Origin: an uncultured Gemmatimonadota bacterium
Lineage (GTDB): Bacteria; Gemmatimonadota; Gemmatimonadetes; Gemmatimonadales; GWC2-71-9
Assembly (NCBI GenBank): GCA_946480845.1
Contig: CAMLLJ010000005.1
Location: 1 to 29,755, forward strand
Direction: 5' to 3'
Length of the DNA: 29,755 nt
How positions within the stretch are numbered: position 1 is the stretch's first letter; each line of letters begins with the position of its first letter. Positions 7,855 to 16,364 of the stretch are shown one piece after another. Below the pieces are notes generated by a model, which worked only from the letters and a program-made list of their open reading frames with translations, made no database searches and was not told the origin of the DNA. Position numbers and translations under genes: made by a program.

Positions 7855-9460
7855 AGAGCACGACCGGGACGGTCTTGAGCAGGATGCGCAGGTCGAGCAG
7901 GATCGACCAGCGGCGCACGTAGTCCACATCCAGCTCGCACATCTGCCGGTAGGAGAGGAGGCTCCGGCCGGACACCTGCCAGAGGCCGGTGATGCCGGGC
8001 CGCACCTGCAGCCGGTCGAACTGCCAGTGGTCGTACATCTCGAATTCGTAGGGGATCGGCGGCCGCGGCCCCACCAGGCTCATCTCCCCCATCAGCACAT
8101 TCAGGAACTGCGGGAGTTCATCCAGCGATGAGCGCCGCAGGAACCGGCCCACCCGGGTCACCCGCGGGTCGGATACCATCTTGAAGATCGGCTTCCCGTC
8201 GGGCCCGCGCTGGCGGGTGCTCGACTCGTCGCCGGTGAGCATCTCGGTCATGTACTCGCGATGCACCGTGTCCGGCGCGCCGTGGGTCATGGTCCGGAAC
8301 TTCCACACGCGGAACCGCCGACCGCCCACGCCGATCCGCTCCTGCCGGAAGAACACGGGCCCGGGCGAGTCGAGCTTGATGGCGACGGCCAGCACCGCCA
8401 TGATCGGCGCGGCGACGACGAGCCCGAGCGCCGAGCCGGCAATGTCGAGGGCGCGCTTGAGGACCAGCTGCTGGCCGTGCAGCGACGGCGCCGTGAGCTG
8501 CATCAGCGGGCTGCCCCGGGTCCAGATGAGCGACGGCTGCACGCCGGCCACCTCGATCGAGCGCGGCACCGTGAGCAGGTGGCACCCGGCGCCCAGGGAG
8601 ATGTTCACCAGCTCCTGCAGCTCGCGGTCCGGGATATATCCGCAGGCCACCACCGTCTCCACCCGCGAATCGTGCAGCACCCGCGGCAGGTCGGCGAGGC
8701 CGCCCAGCGAATCGGGGGCCGGGGGCGAACGCATGTCCAGGAAGCCGAGCGGCGCGAAGTCGGCCGACGAGCTGAGCGCCGGATAGGCGGCGGCTTCACG
8801 GCAGTCCTCGGCGGGGCCCACGAAGAGGGTGCGTGCGGCGTGCTTTTCCGGCAGCGACGCCCACGCCACGATCCGGTCCACGAACAGCCGTTCGGCGAGG
8901 AGCCCGGTGAACACCACCAGCGCGGCGTAGATGAGCTGGAGCACGTTGGCCACCAGGCCGACCGACCAGACGACGGCCCAGATCTGCAGCAGCAGGGCCA
9001 CCAGCACGCCCACGAACAGGCGCTGCGGGCTGCGTCGGAAGTCGCCCGCCGAGTAATTGCCGGCCACATAGAGGCCGATCAGCAGCGCCAGCAGGTTCTG
9101 CGGCGAGGCCAGCGCCCCCGGCGGGAAGAGCAGGTCGAGGATGACGAAGCCGCCGTGGCGGCCGCTCTGGATCAGGAGATCGATGAAGAGCACCGCGACG
9201 GCATCGGCGAGGAGCAGGACGCCGAGCCGGCGGGTGGAACGGAGCAGGTGGCGGCGCACGTTGCCGGCGGCGCGCCGCTGGAGGCCGAGACGGATCGCGA
9301 GCACTTCGTCCACGGACCGCGGGAACGGTCCCGAGAAGCGCTCGCCCCCCTGCCGGGGCGCCGATACGACGAGCGGCCGGACCCGGGTTGCGGGCCCGGG
9401 CTCGACCGGTCGGCGTTCCGTCTTCTGCGCAGGTTCCAAATCGGTCTCCTGAAGGTACAT
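7832..9460 (-). CDS. Polyprenyl-phosphate sugar-1-phosphate transferase (initiating glycosyltransferase)
   Basis: The 542-residue product has the plan of WcaJ/WbaP-type enzymes: a soluble N-terminal stretch, about four hydrophobic segments (near 79-97, 121-134, 149-168, 170-188), a Rossmann-like nucleotide-binding-type domain (about 210-320), another hydrophobic hairpin (about 351-371) and the catalytic bacterial sugar transferase domain. Catalytic signatures seen are KRALD, DSPGPVFFRQERIG, KFRTM at 397-401, DELPQFLNVLMGEMSLVGPRP and RPGITGLWQVSGR. It transfers a sugar-1-phosphate from a UDP-sugar to undecaprenyl phosphate, the first step of repeat-unit synthesis at the inner membrane. The start at 9460 gives a family-like length. 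A candidate -10 lies upstream at 9497-9502, so it may have its own promoter although a GT4 gene lies 100 bases upstream on the same strand. Confidence 0.93.
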   Translation of the reverse strand: MYLQETDLEPAQKTERRPVEPGPATRVRPLVVSAPRQGGERFSGPFPRSVDEVLAIRLGLQRRAAGNVRRHLLRSTRRLGVLLLADAVAVLFIDLLIQSGRHGGFVILDLLFPPGALASPQNLLALLIGLYVAGNYSAGDFRRSPQRLFVGVLVALLLQIWAVVWSVGLVANVLQLIYAALVVFTGLLAERLFVDRIVAWASLPEKHAARTLFVGPAEDCREAAAYPALSSSADFAPLGFLDMRSPPAPDSLGGLADLPRVLHDSRVETVVACGYIPDRELQELVNISLGAGCHLLTVPRSIEVAGVQPSLIWTRGSPLMQLTAPSLHGQQLVLKRALDIAGSALGLVVAAPIMAVLAVAIKLDSPGPVFFRQERIGVGGRRFRVWKFRTMTHGAPDTVHREYMTEMLTGDESSTRQRGPDGKPIFKMVSDPRVTRVGRFLRRSSLDELPQFLNVLMGEMSLVGPRPPIPYEFEMYDHWQFDRLQVRPGITGLWQVSGRSLLSYRQMCELDVDYVRRWSILLDLRILLKTVPVVLFNAGKAV

Positions 9461-9496
9461 AGCCGCCCGTCAGCCCATCCGGTCCAAAGCCAGCAA

Positions 9497-9502
9497 AATA
9501 TA
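9497..9502 (-). promoter_or_regulatory. Candidate -10 element for the sugar transferase gene
   Basis: On the minus strand the sequence reads TATATT in an AT-rich pocket inside otherwise very GC-rich DNA, about 36 bases before the ATG at 9460. No convincing -35 hexamer is seen at 16-18 bases spacing, so the call rests on the -10 match and on the 100-base intergenic position. Confidence 0.35.
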
Positions 9503-9541
9503 GTCCACCCCGTCAGGCCACGGTACGGAGGGGCTGTGGAG

Positions 9542-9572
9542 GGGGCCGGCGGGCCTGTCCTCAGGCGGCCCC
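9542..9572 (-). terminator. Possible GC-rich hairpin at the end of the GT4 gene
   Basis: An inner stem GCCTG/CAGGC with loop AGGA is enclosed by outer arms GGGGCCG and CGGCCCC, spanning the stop codon of the glycosyltransferase gene ending at 9561. No U-tract follows on the minus strand, so it may only be a structured 3' end or chance in GC-rich sequence. Confidence 0.25.
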
Positions 9573-10649
9573 GTAGGGCGCCCACCCCTGCATGACCTGC
9601 TGGTAGAGCTCGACGTGCCGCCGCGCCATCAGTCCACGGGTGAAATGCTCCGCCACCCGCGCCCGGCCCGCCTCGCCCATCCGCTGGCGCCGGGCCGGGT
9701 CCCCCGCCAGCACCGCCAGCGCGTTGGCCAGCGCCCCGACGTCCCGGATGGGCACCTCGAGCCCGGTGACGCCCGGGACGTTCACCTCCCGCACGGCGCT
9801 GGGGACCGCCGTGGTGATCACCGGCCTTCCCGCCGCCATTGCCTCGAGCACGACCAGCCCGAACATCTCTTCCGTCGTGACCGACGGCAGGACCAGGAAA
9901 TCGGCGTCCGCCATCCGGCGGGTGAGGTCCTCATCCGGATATTCGCCATACCAGCGGACCCTGTCTGTGATGGCGAGCGCCTGGGCCAGGGTCCGGAGCC
10001 GGGGCCCCTCCGGTCCCGAGCCCACGATGTCGAGCCGTACATCAGGGACCCGCTCAAGGGCCCGGAGGAGGACATCGACCCCCTTGAACTTGACCAGCCG
10101 CCCGATGAACAGCGCCCGCGGGGCCGCGCCGGGAGGTGGCGGCGGCACAAGCGACCAGCGGGCCTCGTCGATCCCGAAGGGAATCACCTCGACCTTGGGC
10201 TCGAACCCGCGCAGCTCGCCGGACATGGCCACGTGCGCCCGGCTCGGGACCACGATGGCCTTGGCCCGCCGGAGGACCAGGCGGGCAATGGGCCGATAGG
10301 CGGAACGGCCGGAGTCGGCGTGCTGGGTGACGACCAGTGGCGCAATGCCCGCCCGGAGGAGAAAGGCGAGGTCGGCCAGGGGATGGGGATGATGGACGTG
10401 GATGACGTCGGCGCGCCGCCAGGCGGCGGCGATGTAGCCGGGGGCGATCTCCTGGGAGCCCAGGGCGCCGAAGGAGAAGGTCCGGGTGACGAAGTTGCCC
10501 GGCCGGCGGGTCCCCTCTCCGAAGCTCCGGACCGCGACCACCTCGGCCTGGTGCCCCAGCGCGTTGGCGCCCTCGGCCAGGTCGCGGACGACCCGCTCCA
10601 TGCCGCCGGACCGTGGCCAGTAGTACTTCGCCAGATGGAGGATCCGCAT
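9561..10649 (-). CDS. Family GT4 glycosyltransferase
   Basis: The 362-residue product begins MRILHLAKYYWPRSGGMERV, a characteristic GT4 N terminus in which the Gly-Gly-Met/Glu-Arg loop faces the acceptor and donor. HVHHPHPLAD, VIPFGID, FIGRLVKFKGVDVL and the canonical EX7E segment EEMFGLVVLEAMAAGRPVI follow in order. It is therefore a retaining GT-B enzyme, probably cytoplasmic and membrane-associated, adding one sugar to the lipid-linked intermediate. It lies 100 bases upstream of the initiating transferase on the same strand and is divergent from the glycosyltransferase at 10781. The start at 10649 is the only one that leaves the first beta-strand intact; no good Shine-Dalgarno sequence precedes it. 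Sugar specificity is unknown. Confidence 0.9.
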   Translation of the reverse strand: MRILHLAKYYWPRSGGMERVVRDLAEGANALGHQAEVVAVRSFGEGTRRPGNFVTRTFSFGALGSQEIAPGYIAAAWRRADVIHVHHPHPLADLAFLLRAGIAPLVVTQHADSGRSAYRPIARLVLRRAKAIVVPSRAHVAMSGELRGFEPKVEVIPFGIDEARWSLVPPPPPGAAPRALFIGRLVKFKGVDVLLRALERVPDVRLDIVGSGPEGPRLRTLAQALAITDRVRWYGEYPDEDLTRRMADADFLVLPSVTTEEMFGLVVLEAMAAGRPVITTAVPSAVREVNVPGVTGLEVPIRDVGALANALAVLAGDPARRQRMGEAGRARVAEHFTRGLMARRHVELYQQVMQGWAPYGAA

Positions 10650-10780
10650 CAGCCGCCGTGGGTGAGGGGGTGGCCGGTCCGGGGCGCGCGCGTGCCGCGA
10701 AAGTGGCCGCGGCCGGGGGCCAAAGTCAACGGGCGCCGTCCCTTGGAGCAGGACGCCGATGCCGCCATCTTCCTGCGCCG

Positions 10781-11908
10781 ATGCGCATCGCCATCCTCTC
10801 CTCCGCCTATGTGGATCCCGCCGCCCGCGGCAAGCTGCGTGCGCTCGCCGGCCTCGGCTGCAGCGTGACGGCGCTGGTGCCGGAGCGCTGGGAGGGCCCC
10901 GACGGCCGCCCGGTCCGCTCGGCCTGGGAGGATGACGGCGGCGTCCGCATCGCCCCGGTGGCGGTCGGCGGCAGCACCGATCATCCCGAGGGGCCGCGCT
11001 GGAGCGGCCGGGGGATCCGGAAGCTCCTCCGCGAGGCCGGGCCAGAGATCGTCCAGATCGAGGAGGCGCCCTGGACGCGCGCCGCGGCCCGGGCCCTGAC
11101 GGAAGCGCGGAAGCTCAAGGTGCCCGCCGTCGGCTTCACCGCGGAGACCATCCCGGAAACGATCCCGATCGGCGTATCGCTCCGCCGCCGCCGCGTGATC
11201 CGCGGACTTCGGGGCATCGTCTGTGCCAACCCGGTCGCCGAGGCGCTGATCGCGAAGGAGCACCCCGACCTGCCGCGCCTGCTCGCCCCGCGCGTGGGAA
11301 CCACGCCGCCGCTCGCGCCCGCGCGCGGCAGCCAGGGTGGCTTCGTGCTCGGGTTTTCCGGCCGGCTGGTGCCCGAGAAGGGCCTCGACCTGCTGCTCCG
11401 GGCCGCGGTCCGGCTCGCCGGCCGCTGGTCGCTGATGGTGTCCGGGACCGGCCCCGCCCAGCTCGAGCTCGAGGCGCTCGCCGAGCGGCTCGGCATCGCC
11501 TCGCGGGTGCACTGGCTCGGCGCGCAGCCGCGCGGCGAGCGCGAGCGGATCTGGGCCGGACTCGACTGCTTCGTCGCGCCCTCGCGCGGAACCCGCCGCT
11601 GGGTGGAGACGCACGCGCCGTCGGTGGTGACGGCGATGGCGCATGGCGTCCCGGTGATCGTGTCGCAGACGGGCGCGCTGCCGTCGATCGTGGGCGAGGC
11701 CGGCATCGTCGTGCCGGAGGACGACGTGAGCGCGCTCGCCGACACACTCCAGCGCCTGCTCGACGCGCCGGCGGAGCGCGCCGACCTGGGCGCGCGGGCA
11801 CGGCGCCGCGCGCTCGCGGAATTCTCCGACGAAGCCGTGGCGCGGCGGCTGCTCGACTTCTGGCGCTCCGTCGCCGCACCGCGCGCGGCCGCGCCGCAAT
11901 CGGTTTGA
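10781..11908 (+). CDS. GT4-like glycosyltransferase with altered EX7E motif
   Basis: The 375-residue product starts MRIAILSSAYVDPAARGKL and shows the GT-B arrangement. GFVLGFSGRLVPEKGLDLLL and VSGTGPAQLELEALA mark the start of the donor-binding domain, followed by FVAPSRGTRRW, VETHAPSVVTAMAHGVPVIVSQTGALPSIVG and a conserved GIVVPEDD. In canonical relatives the segment after W reads E-x7-E; here the first Glu is kept (ETHAPSVV) but the second position is Thr (TAMA). The ATG at 10781 is chosen because upstream in-frame sequence overlaps the divergent gene and lacks family character. The stop at 11908 precedes the export protein start by 32 bases, so the two are probably co-transcribed. The altered motif may mean a changed donor site; activity cannot be judged from sequence. 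Confidence 0.85.
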   Translation: MRIAILSSAYVDPAARGKLRALAGLGCSVTALVPERWEGPDGRPVRSAWEDDGGVRIAPVAVGGSTDHPEGPRWSGRGIRKLLREAGPEIVQIEEAPWTRAAARALTEARKLKVPAVGFTAETIPETIPIGVSLRRRRVIRGLRGIVCANPVAEALIAKEHPDLPRLLAPRVGTTPPLAPARGSQGGFVLGFSGRLVPEKGLDLLLRAAVRLAGRWSLMVSGTGPAQLELEALAERLGIASRVHWLGAQPRGERERIWAGLDCFVAPSRGTRRWVETHAPSVVTAMAHGVPVIVSQTGALPSIVGEAGIVVPEDDVSALADTLQRLLDAPAERADLGARARRRALAEFSDEAVARRLLDFWRSVAAPRAAAPQSV

Positions 11909-11940
11909 CTTCACCCGGAACGCGAGCGATCTTCGCCCTC

Positions 11941-14457
11941 ATGCCCTTTCTGCCCGTGGCATCACGCGCCGTCCGCCTCGCTGGTGTGGCGGCGCTCCTG
12001 TTCCTGCCTGCCACGCCGCTCGGTGCCCAGGTCACCGGCCAGCAGAACGCCGCCGAGCTGCTCGAGATGGACCCCGAGCTGCAGCGGCGGCTCCGGTCGC
12101 AGATCGGCCAGTCGGGCCTGAGCGAGGAGCAGATCCGGGAGCGCCTGCGGCAGGCGGGCTATCCGGAGAGCACGCTCGACCAGTACCTCTCCGGTGCACG
12201 GCCGGGTGAATCGAGCGCCGATCCGTCGCTCCAGATCGACGCGGTGCGTCAGCTCGGGCTGGTGGGCGACGCGGAAGCCGACTCGCTCTCCATGCTGCTC
12301 GACGACCAGCGCTTCCGCCCCGCCTTCGACCCGCACGTGCGGGATTCGCTCCGCGCCGATTCCCTTGGGATTCCCTGGACGCGCCCGCTCGAGATCTTCG
12401 GCCTCGACGTCTTTCAGCGGCGCAGCACCGAGTTCCGCGCCACACTCACCGGCCCGGTGGATCCGAACTACCGGCTCGGCCCCGGCGACCGGCTCGCCGT
12501 GATCCTCACCGGCGAGGTCCAGCGCGCGCTGAGCCTCGACGTGAGCCGCGACGGATTCATCGTGGTGCCCCAGGTGGGCCAGGTCTACGTCGCCAACCTG
12601 ACCATGGAGCAGGTCGAGACCGAGCTCTTCAACCGGTTCCGCCGCGTCTATTCCGGGCTTTCCCGCGGGCCGGGCGCGCGCACGCAGCTCGTGGCCACCG
12701 TCTCGCGGCTCCGCAACATCCGGGTTTTCGTCACCGGCGCGGTGGCGCGCCCGGGCGCGTACCAGATGTCGGCCGCGGGCACCGCACTCACCGCGCTCTA
12801 CGCGGCGGGCGGGCCCACGGCCAACGGCAGCCTCCGCCGCGTCGAGATTCGCCGCGCGGGGCGCCTGGTGGACACCTTCGACATCTACGACTACCTGCTT
12901 GCGGGCGTGAACAGCGCCGCCGTGAGCCTGCAGAGCGGCGACGTCGTCTTCGTGCCGGTGCACGGCCCGCGCGTGAAGGTCGCGGGCGAGGTGGTGCGGC
13001 CGGCAATCTATGAGCTCAAGGAGGGCGAAACGCTGCGCGACGCGGTGCGAGCCGCCGGGGGCTTCGACGCCGACGCGCTTCGCCGCCGGGTGCAGATCCA
13101 CCGGATCCTGCCGCCCACGCCCGGCGATTCGACGGCCGGCCGCGCCCGTGTCGTGGTGGACATCGGCCCCGACCAGTTTGCGGCCGGCGTGGTGCCCGCG
13201 GTGCCGATGCTTGCCGGGGACTCGCTCACCGTCTTCCCCGTCGCCGAGCGGCTCCGCGGCTTCGTGACGGTCACCGGCAACGTGTGGATTCCGAGCCCCG
13301 TGGGCTTCACGCCAGGCATGCGCCTGAGCGACGCGATCCGCCTCGCCGGCGGGCCCAAGCCGGACGTCTATCTCGACCAGATCCTGATCTCGCGCCTCCG
13401 CCCCGACTCAACGCGGGTCCAGCTCCGCTCCGCCTTCGCCGATACCACCGGCGCCGTGGTGGACGATCTGGTGCTGGCCGAGGAAGACGAGATCACCATC
13501 TTCTCGCGCACGGCGTTCCGGCCGTCGCGCTACGTGGTCGTGACCGGCGCGGTGCGGAGTCCGGGCCGCATCACGTACCGGGAAGGGATGACCGTCCGCG
13601 ACGCCATCCTGCTCGCCGACGGCCTCACCGCCGACGCCTACCTGCGCGAGGCCGAGCTCGCGCGCGTGCCCGACGACCGCTCGACCGGCGCCATCGCCAC
13701 GACGATACGGGTGCCGCTCGACTCAACGTACCTCTTTGCGCGGGGGAATCCGGGCGAGTATGCCGGCCCGCCCGGCATCGCGGCGCCCGCCTCGGGCGCG
13801 CCCGAAGTGGCGCTGCAGCCGTACGACAACCTGCTCATCCTGCGCCAGCCGGAATGGGAGCTGCCGCGGACGGTCAAGATCACCGGCCAGGTGAAGTACC
13901 CCGGGCCCTACGCCCTGCGCAGCAAGACCGACCGGCTCATGGACATCATCGACCGCGCCGGCGGCCTCACCCGCGAAGCCTACCCGGACGGCGTCGAGTT
14001 CTATCGCGCGCAGGACAGCGCGGGGCGCATCGGCGTGGACCTGAAGCGGGTGCTGGAGAACCGCGGCCACCGGGACAACCTCATCCTCGCCGCCGGCGAC
14101 TCGGTGGACATCCCCGAGTTCGACCCGGTGGTGATGGTGCGCGGCGCGGTCAACGCGCCGGGCGCCGTGGCGTTCCGGCCGGGGCAGAACCTCGACTACT
14201 ACGTGCGGGCGGCAGGCGGGTACTCCAAGGCGGGCGACAAGAACCGTGCATGGGTGGTGCAGCCCAACGGCCGGAAGGAATCGGTACAGCGCCGCACCCT
14301 CCTGCCCGACACGACGCCGCTGCCGCGGCCCGGCGCCGAGATCTTCGTGCCGGACCGCGATCCGTCGCTCTCGGGCGTGAGCACCGTGGCCATCCTCGGC
14401 GCCGCGGCGCAGGTGCTCGCGAGCCTCGTGACGATCATCGTCGTCGCAAGGCAGTGA
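11941..14457 (+). CDS. Multi-SLBB polysaccharide export protein (Wza-like)
   Basis: An 838-residue secreted protein. Residues 1-29 form a type I signal peptide (Arg pairs, hydrophobic core, ATPLGAQ cleavage region) without a lipobox Cys. Residues 40-95 are charged and helical, including LSEEQIRERLRQAGYPE. A Poly_export domain follows at about 172-255 (DPNYRLGPGDRLAVIL, then SRDGFIVVPQVG), and after it come about six SLBB-type beta-grasp repeats, recognisable by repeated VTGAVARPGAY-like openings (VAGEVVRPAIY, VTGNVWIPSPV, VTGAVRSPGRI, ITGQVKYPGPY, VRGAVNAPGAV), each followed by an AAGG or equivalent turn. The last 23 residues are hydrophobic, a likely C-terminal membrane helix. Known relatives form the outer-membrane channel for capsule or exopolysaccharide. 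The ATG at 11941 is preferred over an in-frame TTG at 11905 because the signal peptide begins there. The stop is six bases from the convergent hflX stop. Confidence 0.93.
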   Translation: MPFLPVASRAVRLAGVAALLFLPATPLGAQVTGQQNAAELLEMDPELQRRLRSQIGQSGLSEEQIRERLRQAGYPESTLDQYLSGARPGESSADPSLQIDAVRQLGLVGDAEADSLSMLLDDQRFRPAFDPHVRDSLRADSLGIPWTRPLEIFGLDVFQRRSTEFRATLTGPVDPNYRLGPGDRLAVILTGEVQRALSLDVSRDGFIVVPQVGQVYVANLTMEQVETELFNRFRRVYSGLSRGPGARTQLVATVSRLRNIRVFVTGAVARPGAYQMSAAGTALTALYAAGGPTANGSLRRVEIRRAGRLVDTFDIYDYLLAGVNSAAVSLQSGDVVFVPVHGPRVKVAGEVVRPAIYELKEGETLRDAVRAAGGFDADALRRRVQIHRILPPTPGDSTAGRARVVVDIGPDQFAAGVVPAVPMLAGDSLTVFPVAERLRGFVTVTGNVWIPSPVGFTPGMRLSDAIRLAGGPKPDVYLDQILISRLRPDSTRVQLRSAFADTTGAVVDDLVLAEEDEITIFSRTAFRPSRYVVVTGAVRSPGRITYREGMTVRDAILLADGLTADAYLREAELARVPDDRSTGAIATTIRVPLDSTYLFARGNPGEYAGPPGIAAPASGAPEVALQPYDNLLILRQPEWELPRTVKITGQVKYPGPYALRSKTDRLMDIIDRAGGLTREAYPDGVEFYRAQDSAGRIGVDLKRVLENRGHRDNLILAAGDSVDIPEFDPVVMVRGAVNAPGAVAFRPGQNLDYYVRAAGGYSKAGDKNRAWVVQPNGRKESVQRRTLLPDTTPLPRPGAEIFVPDRDPSLSGVSTVAILGAAAQVLASLVTIIVVARQ

Positions 14458-14463
14458 GGGCAG

Positions 14464-15774
14464 CTACCCCGTCAGCCGGTGCTCGGCCGGCGGGGCCGGC
14501 TTCCACACCTCGAGCCCTTCGGAGCGGAGTCGCTCCACCTGCCAGGTCTCGAGCCGGACGGTGAGCTCCGAGAACTCCTCCCCCTCCGTCCGGCCCAGCA
14601 CTTCCCCGATCCGGTAGAGCTCCGCCGCCCGGGCGCCTTCCGCGAGCGGCACGCGGATGCGCACCACCGAGCGGTCGGCGCGCTCGACGGTGCGGAGCCG
14701 CGCCTTGAGCGCCTCCAGCCCGTCCATGCGCATCGTCGTCGCCATCACCGCGTTCGGGTGCAGCGCGAGCACGCGCGCCGTGAACTCGGCCACGTTCGGC
14801 ACGGCGTCCAGCTTGTTGAACACGGGAATCGCCGGCTTGTCGGAGAGGCCCAGCTCGGCGAGCACCTTCTCGACCACGCGCATCTGGCCTTCCCAGTCGG
14901 GATGCGACGCGTCCACGACGTGCAGGAGCACGTCGGCGTCGCGCACTTCCTCGAGGGTGGCGCGGAAGCTCGCGACCAGGTGGTGCGGGAGCTTGCGGAT
15001 GAAGCCAACGGTGTCGGTGACCCGCGCGCGCGATCCCTCGCCCAGGTCCACCTCGCGCGTGAGCGTGTCGAGCGTGGCGAAGAGGCGGTCCTCGACCAGG
15101 ATCTCGTGCTCGCCGGAGAGCATCCGCAGGATGCTCGACTTCCCGGCATTGGTGTAGCCGACCAGCGAGACGCTCAGCATCGGGTCGCGCCCCGCGCGCA
15201 GGTTCTCGCGGTGGCGCTCCACGTCGCCCAGCTTCGACTTGAGGAGCTGGATACGGCGGCGGATCATCCGGCGGTCGGTCTCGAGCTGCGTTTCGCCGGG
15301 ACCGCGGAGGCCGATGCCGCCGCGGATGCGCGAGAGGTGGGTCCACATGCGGGTGAGGCGAGGCAGCAGGTATTCGAGCTGGGCCAGCTCGACCTGCAGC
15401 TTCGCCTCGTGGGACCGCGCCCGGGTCGAGAAGATGTCGAGGATGACCTCGGCCCGGTCCATCACCCGCACCTTGAGGTCCCGCTCGAGGTTGGCGCCCT
15501 GGACCGGGGTCAGCTCCTCGTCGAAGATCACCAGCGTCGCGCCCTCCGCCTCGACCTCGGCGCGGACTTCCTCGACCTTGCCTTCCCCGATCAGCGTCGC
15601 CGGGCTCGGCGACACCACCTGCTGGGATACGCGGCCGACGACCTGGGCGCCCGCCGTGTCCACCAGCCGGGTCAGCTCTTCCAGGTGCTCGTCGATGTGC
15701 TTCCCGTCCTTGGACCCCTTGCGCGGCGCCGCGACCAGCACGACGCGCTCGACGGGATCACGGACGGAGATCAT
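14464..15774 (-). CDS. hflX: GTPase HflX
   Basis: The 436-residue product matches HflX in full. It has an N-terminal HflX domain with LIGEGKVEEV and FDEELTPVQGANLER, a linker RGPGETQLETDRR that is diagnostic for the family, and then a G domain with G1 GYTNAGKSS at 206-214, G3 DTVGFI at 254-259 and G4 NKLD at 320-323. The G1 motif ends in Ser-Ser rather than the more usual Ser-Thr. HflX binds the 50S subunit and splits stalled or stress-damaged 70S ribosomes. The gene lies 13 bases downstream of the LEA2 lipoprotein gene on the same strand, so both probably share one transcript. The start at 15774 gives the normal length. Confidence 0.97.
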   Translation of the reverse strand: MISVRDPVERVVLVAAPRKGSKDGKHIDEHLEELTRLVDTAGAQVVGRVSQQVVSPSPATLIGEGKVEEVRAEVEAEGATLVIFDEELTPVQGANLERDLKVRVMDRAEVILDIFSTRARSHEAKLQVELAQLEYLLPRLTRMWTHLSRIRGGIGLRGPGETQLETDRRMIRRRIQLLKSKLGDVERHRENLRAGRDPMLSVSLVGYTNAGKSSILRMLSGEHEILVEDRLFATLDTLTREVDLGEGSRARVTDTVGFIRKLPHHLVASFRATLEEVRDADVLLHVVDASHPDWEGQMRVVEKVLAELGLSDKPAIPVFNKLDAVPNVAEFTARVLALHPNAVMATTMRMDGLEALKARLRTVERADRSVVRIRVPLAEGARAAELYRIGEVLGRTEGEEFSELTVRLETWQVERLRSEGLEVWKPAPPAEHRLTG

Positions 15775-15787
15775 GTCTCTGATGGTG

Positions 15788-16285
15788 TCACCTGCTCGGG
15801 TTCTGGGTGGAGGTCGAGGCGCCGCCCGATCGCGTGATCGGCGCGCGGCCCTCGCGGGTGAAGGCGATGACCCGGTCGCCGAGCGGCGTCCGGACGGTCG
15901 CCTGCCCGCGCATCTTGTAGGGAATGTCGCCGTAGCCGAGCGCGGCGCGCGCCGCGGCGCTCACGCCGGCCCAGTTGAAGCGCATCGGGAGCACCACGGT
16001 CGTCGTGTCGCCCCGGTCCACACGGTATTCGTCGTCGTAGGTGATCTCGCCCAGGTGCGAGCCCTCGACGTCGAAGCCGAGCTCGAGCTTCGTCCCCCGG
16101 ATGTCGAACCCGTTGGGGTTGTAGACATCGACCAGGAGGTCCATGGAGCCGCCGGTGATGCCCAGGCCGCGCACGGTGACCTCGCGCAGCTCGACTTCAG
16201 GGTCGAGGAAGGTGCGCGGAATGCTGGCGCAGGCCGTCAGGGCGAGCGCGGCGGTCAGCGACAGGACGAGCTGGCGTGGCGTCAT
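15788..16285 (-). CDS. LEA2/WHy-domain lipoprotein
   Basis: A 165-residue protein beginning MTPRQLVLSLTAALALTACA, a short lipoprotein signal with lipobox LTAC (Cys19). The mature part, about residues 25-150, resembles the water-stress/hypersensitive-response (LEA14-like) fold. It contains the characteristic DVYNPNGFDI segment near the start of the domain (LLVDVYNPNGF), followed by alternating beta-strands including GFDVEGSHLGEI. Such bacterial proteins are small periplasmic or outer-membrane-attached beta-sandwich proteins whose function is not established. The start at 16285 is fixed by the signal peptide; upstream in-frame sequence is unrelated. A candidate -10 lies at 16317-16322, and hflX follows 13 bases downstream. 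Confidence 0.82.
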   Translation of the reverse strand: MTPRQLVLSLTAALALTACASIPRTFLDPEVELREVTVRGLGITGGSMDLLVDVYNPNGFDIRGTKLELGFDVEGSHLGEITYDDEYRVDRGDTTTVVLPMRFNWAGVSAAARAALGYGDIPYKMRGQATVRTPLGDRVIAFTREGRAPITRSGGASTSTQNPSR

Positions 16286-16316
16286 GGCCGGGTCTCCAGG
16301 GCTCCGGGGGTGCCCA

Positions 16317-16322
16317 AGTATA
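16317..16322 (-). promoter_or_regulatory. Candidate -10 for the LEA2 lipoprotein-hflX operon
   Basis: The minus strand reads TATACT (context GATTATACTTGG), five of six matches to the sigma-70 -10 consensus, 31 bases before the ATG at 16285 and between the rarA stop and this gene. No clear -35 hexamer is seen. Confidence 0.45.
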
Positions 16323-16364
16323 ATCCCGGCTCCCGTGGCGCTCCGGTGACGACGCGCACACCCG

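Noticed and set aside
10701..10729. TTGACT on the minus strand in the divergent glycosyltransferase intergenic region as a -35
   Set aside because: No acceptable -10 follows at 16-18 bases (CCACTT or CACTTT only), so I did not list it as a promoter.
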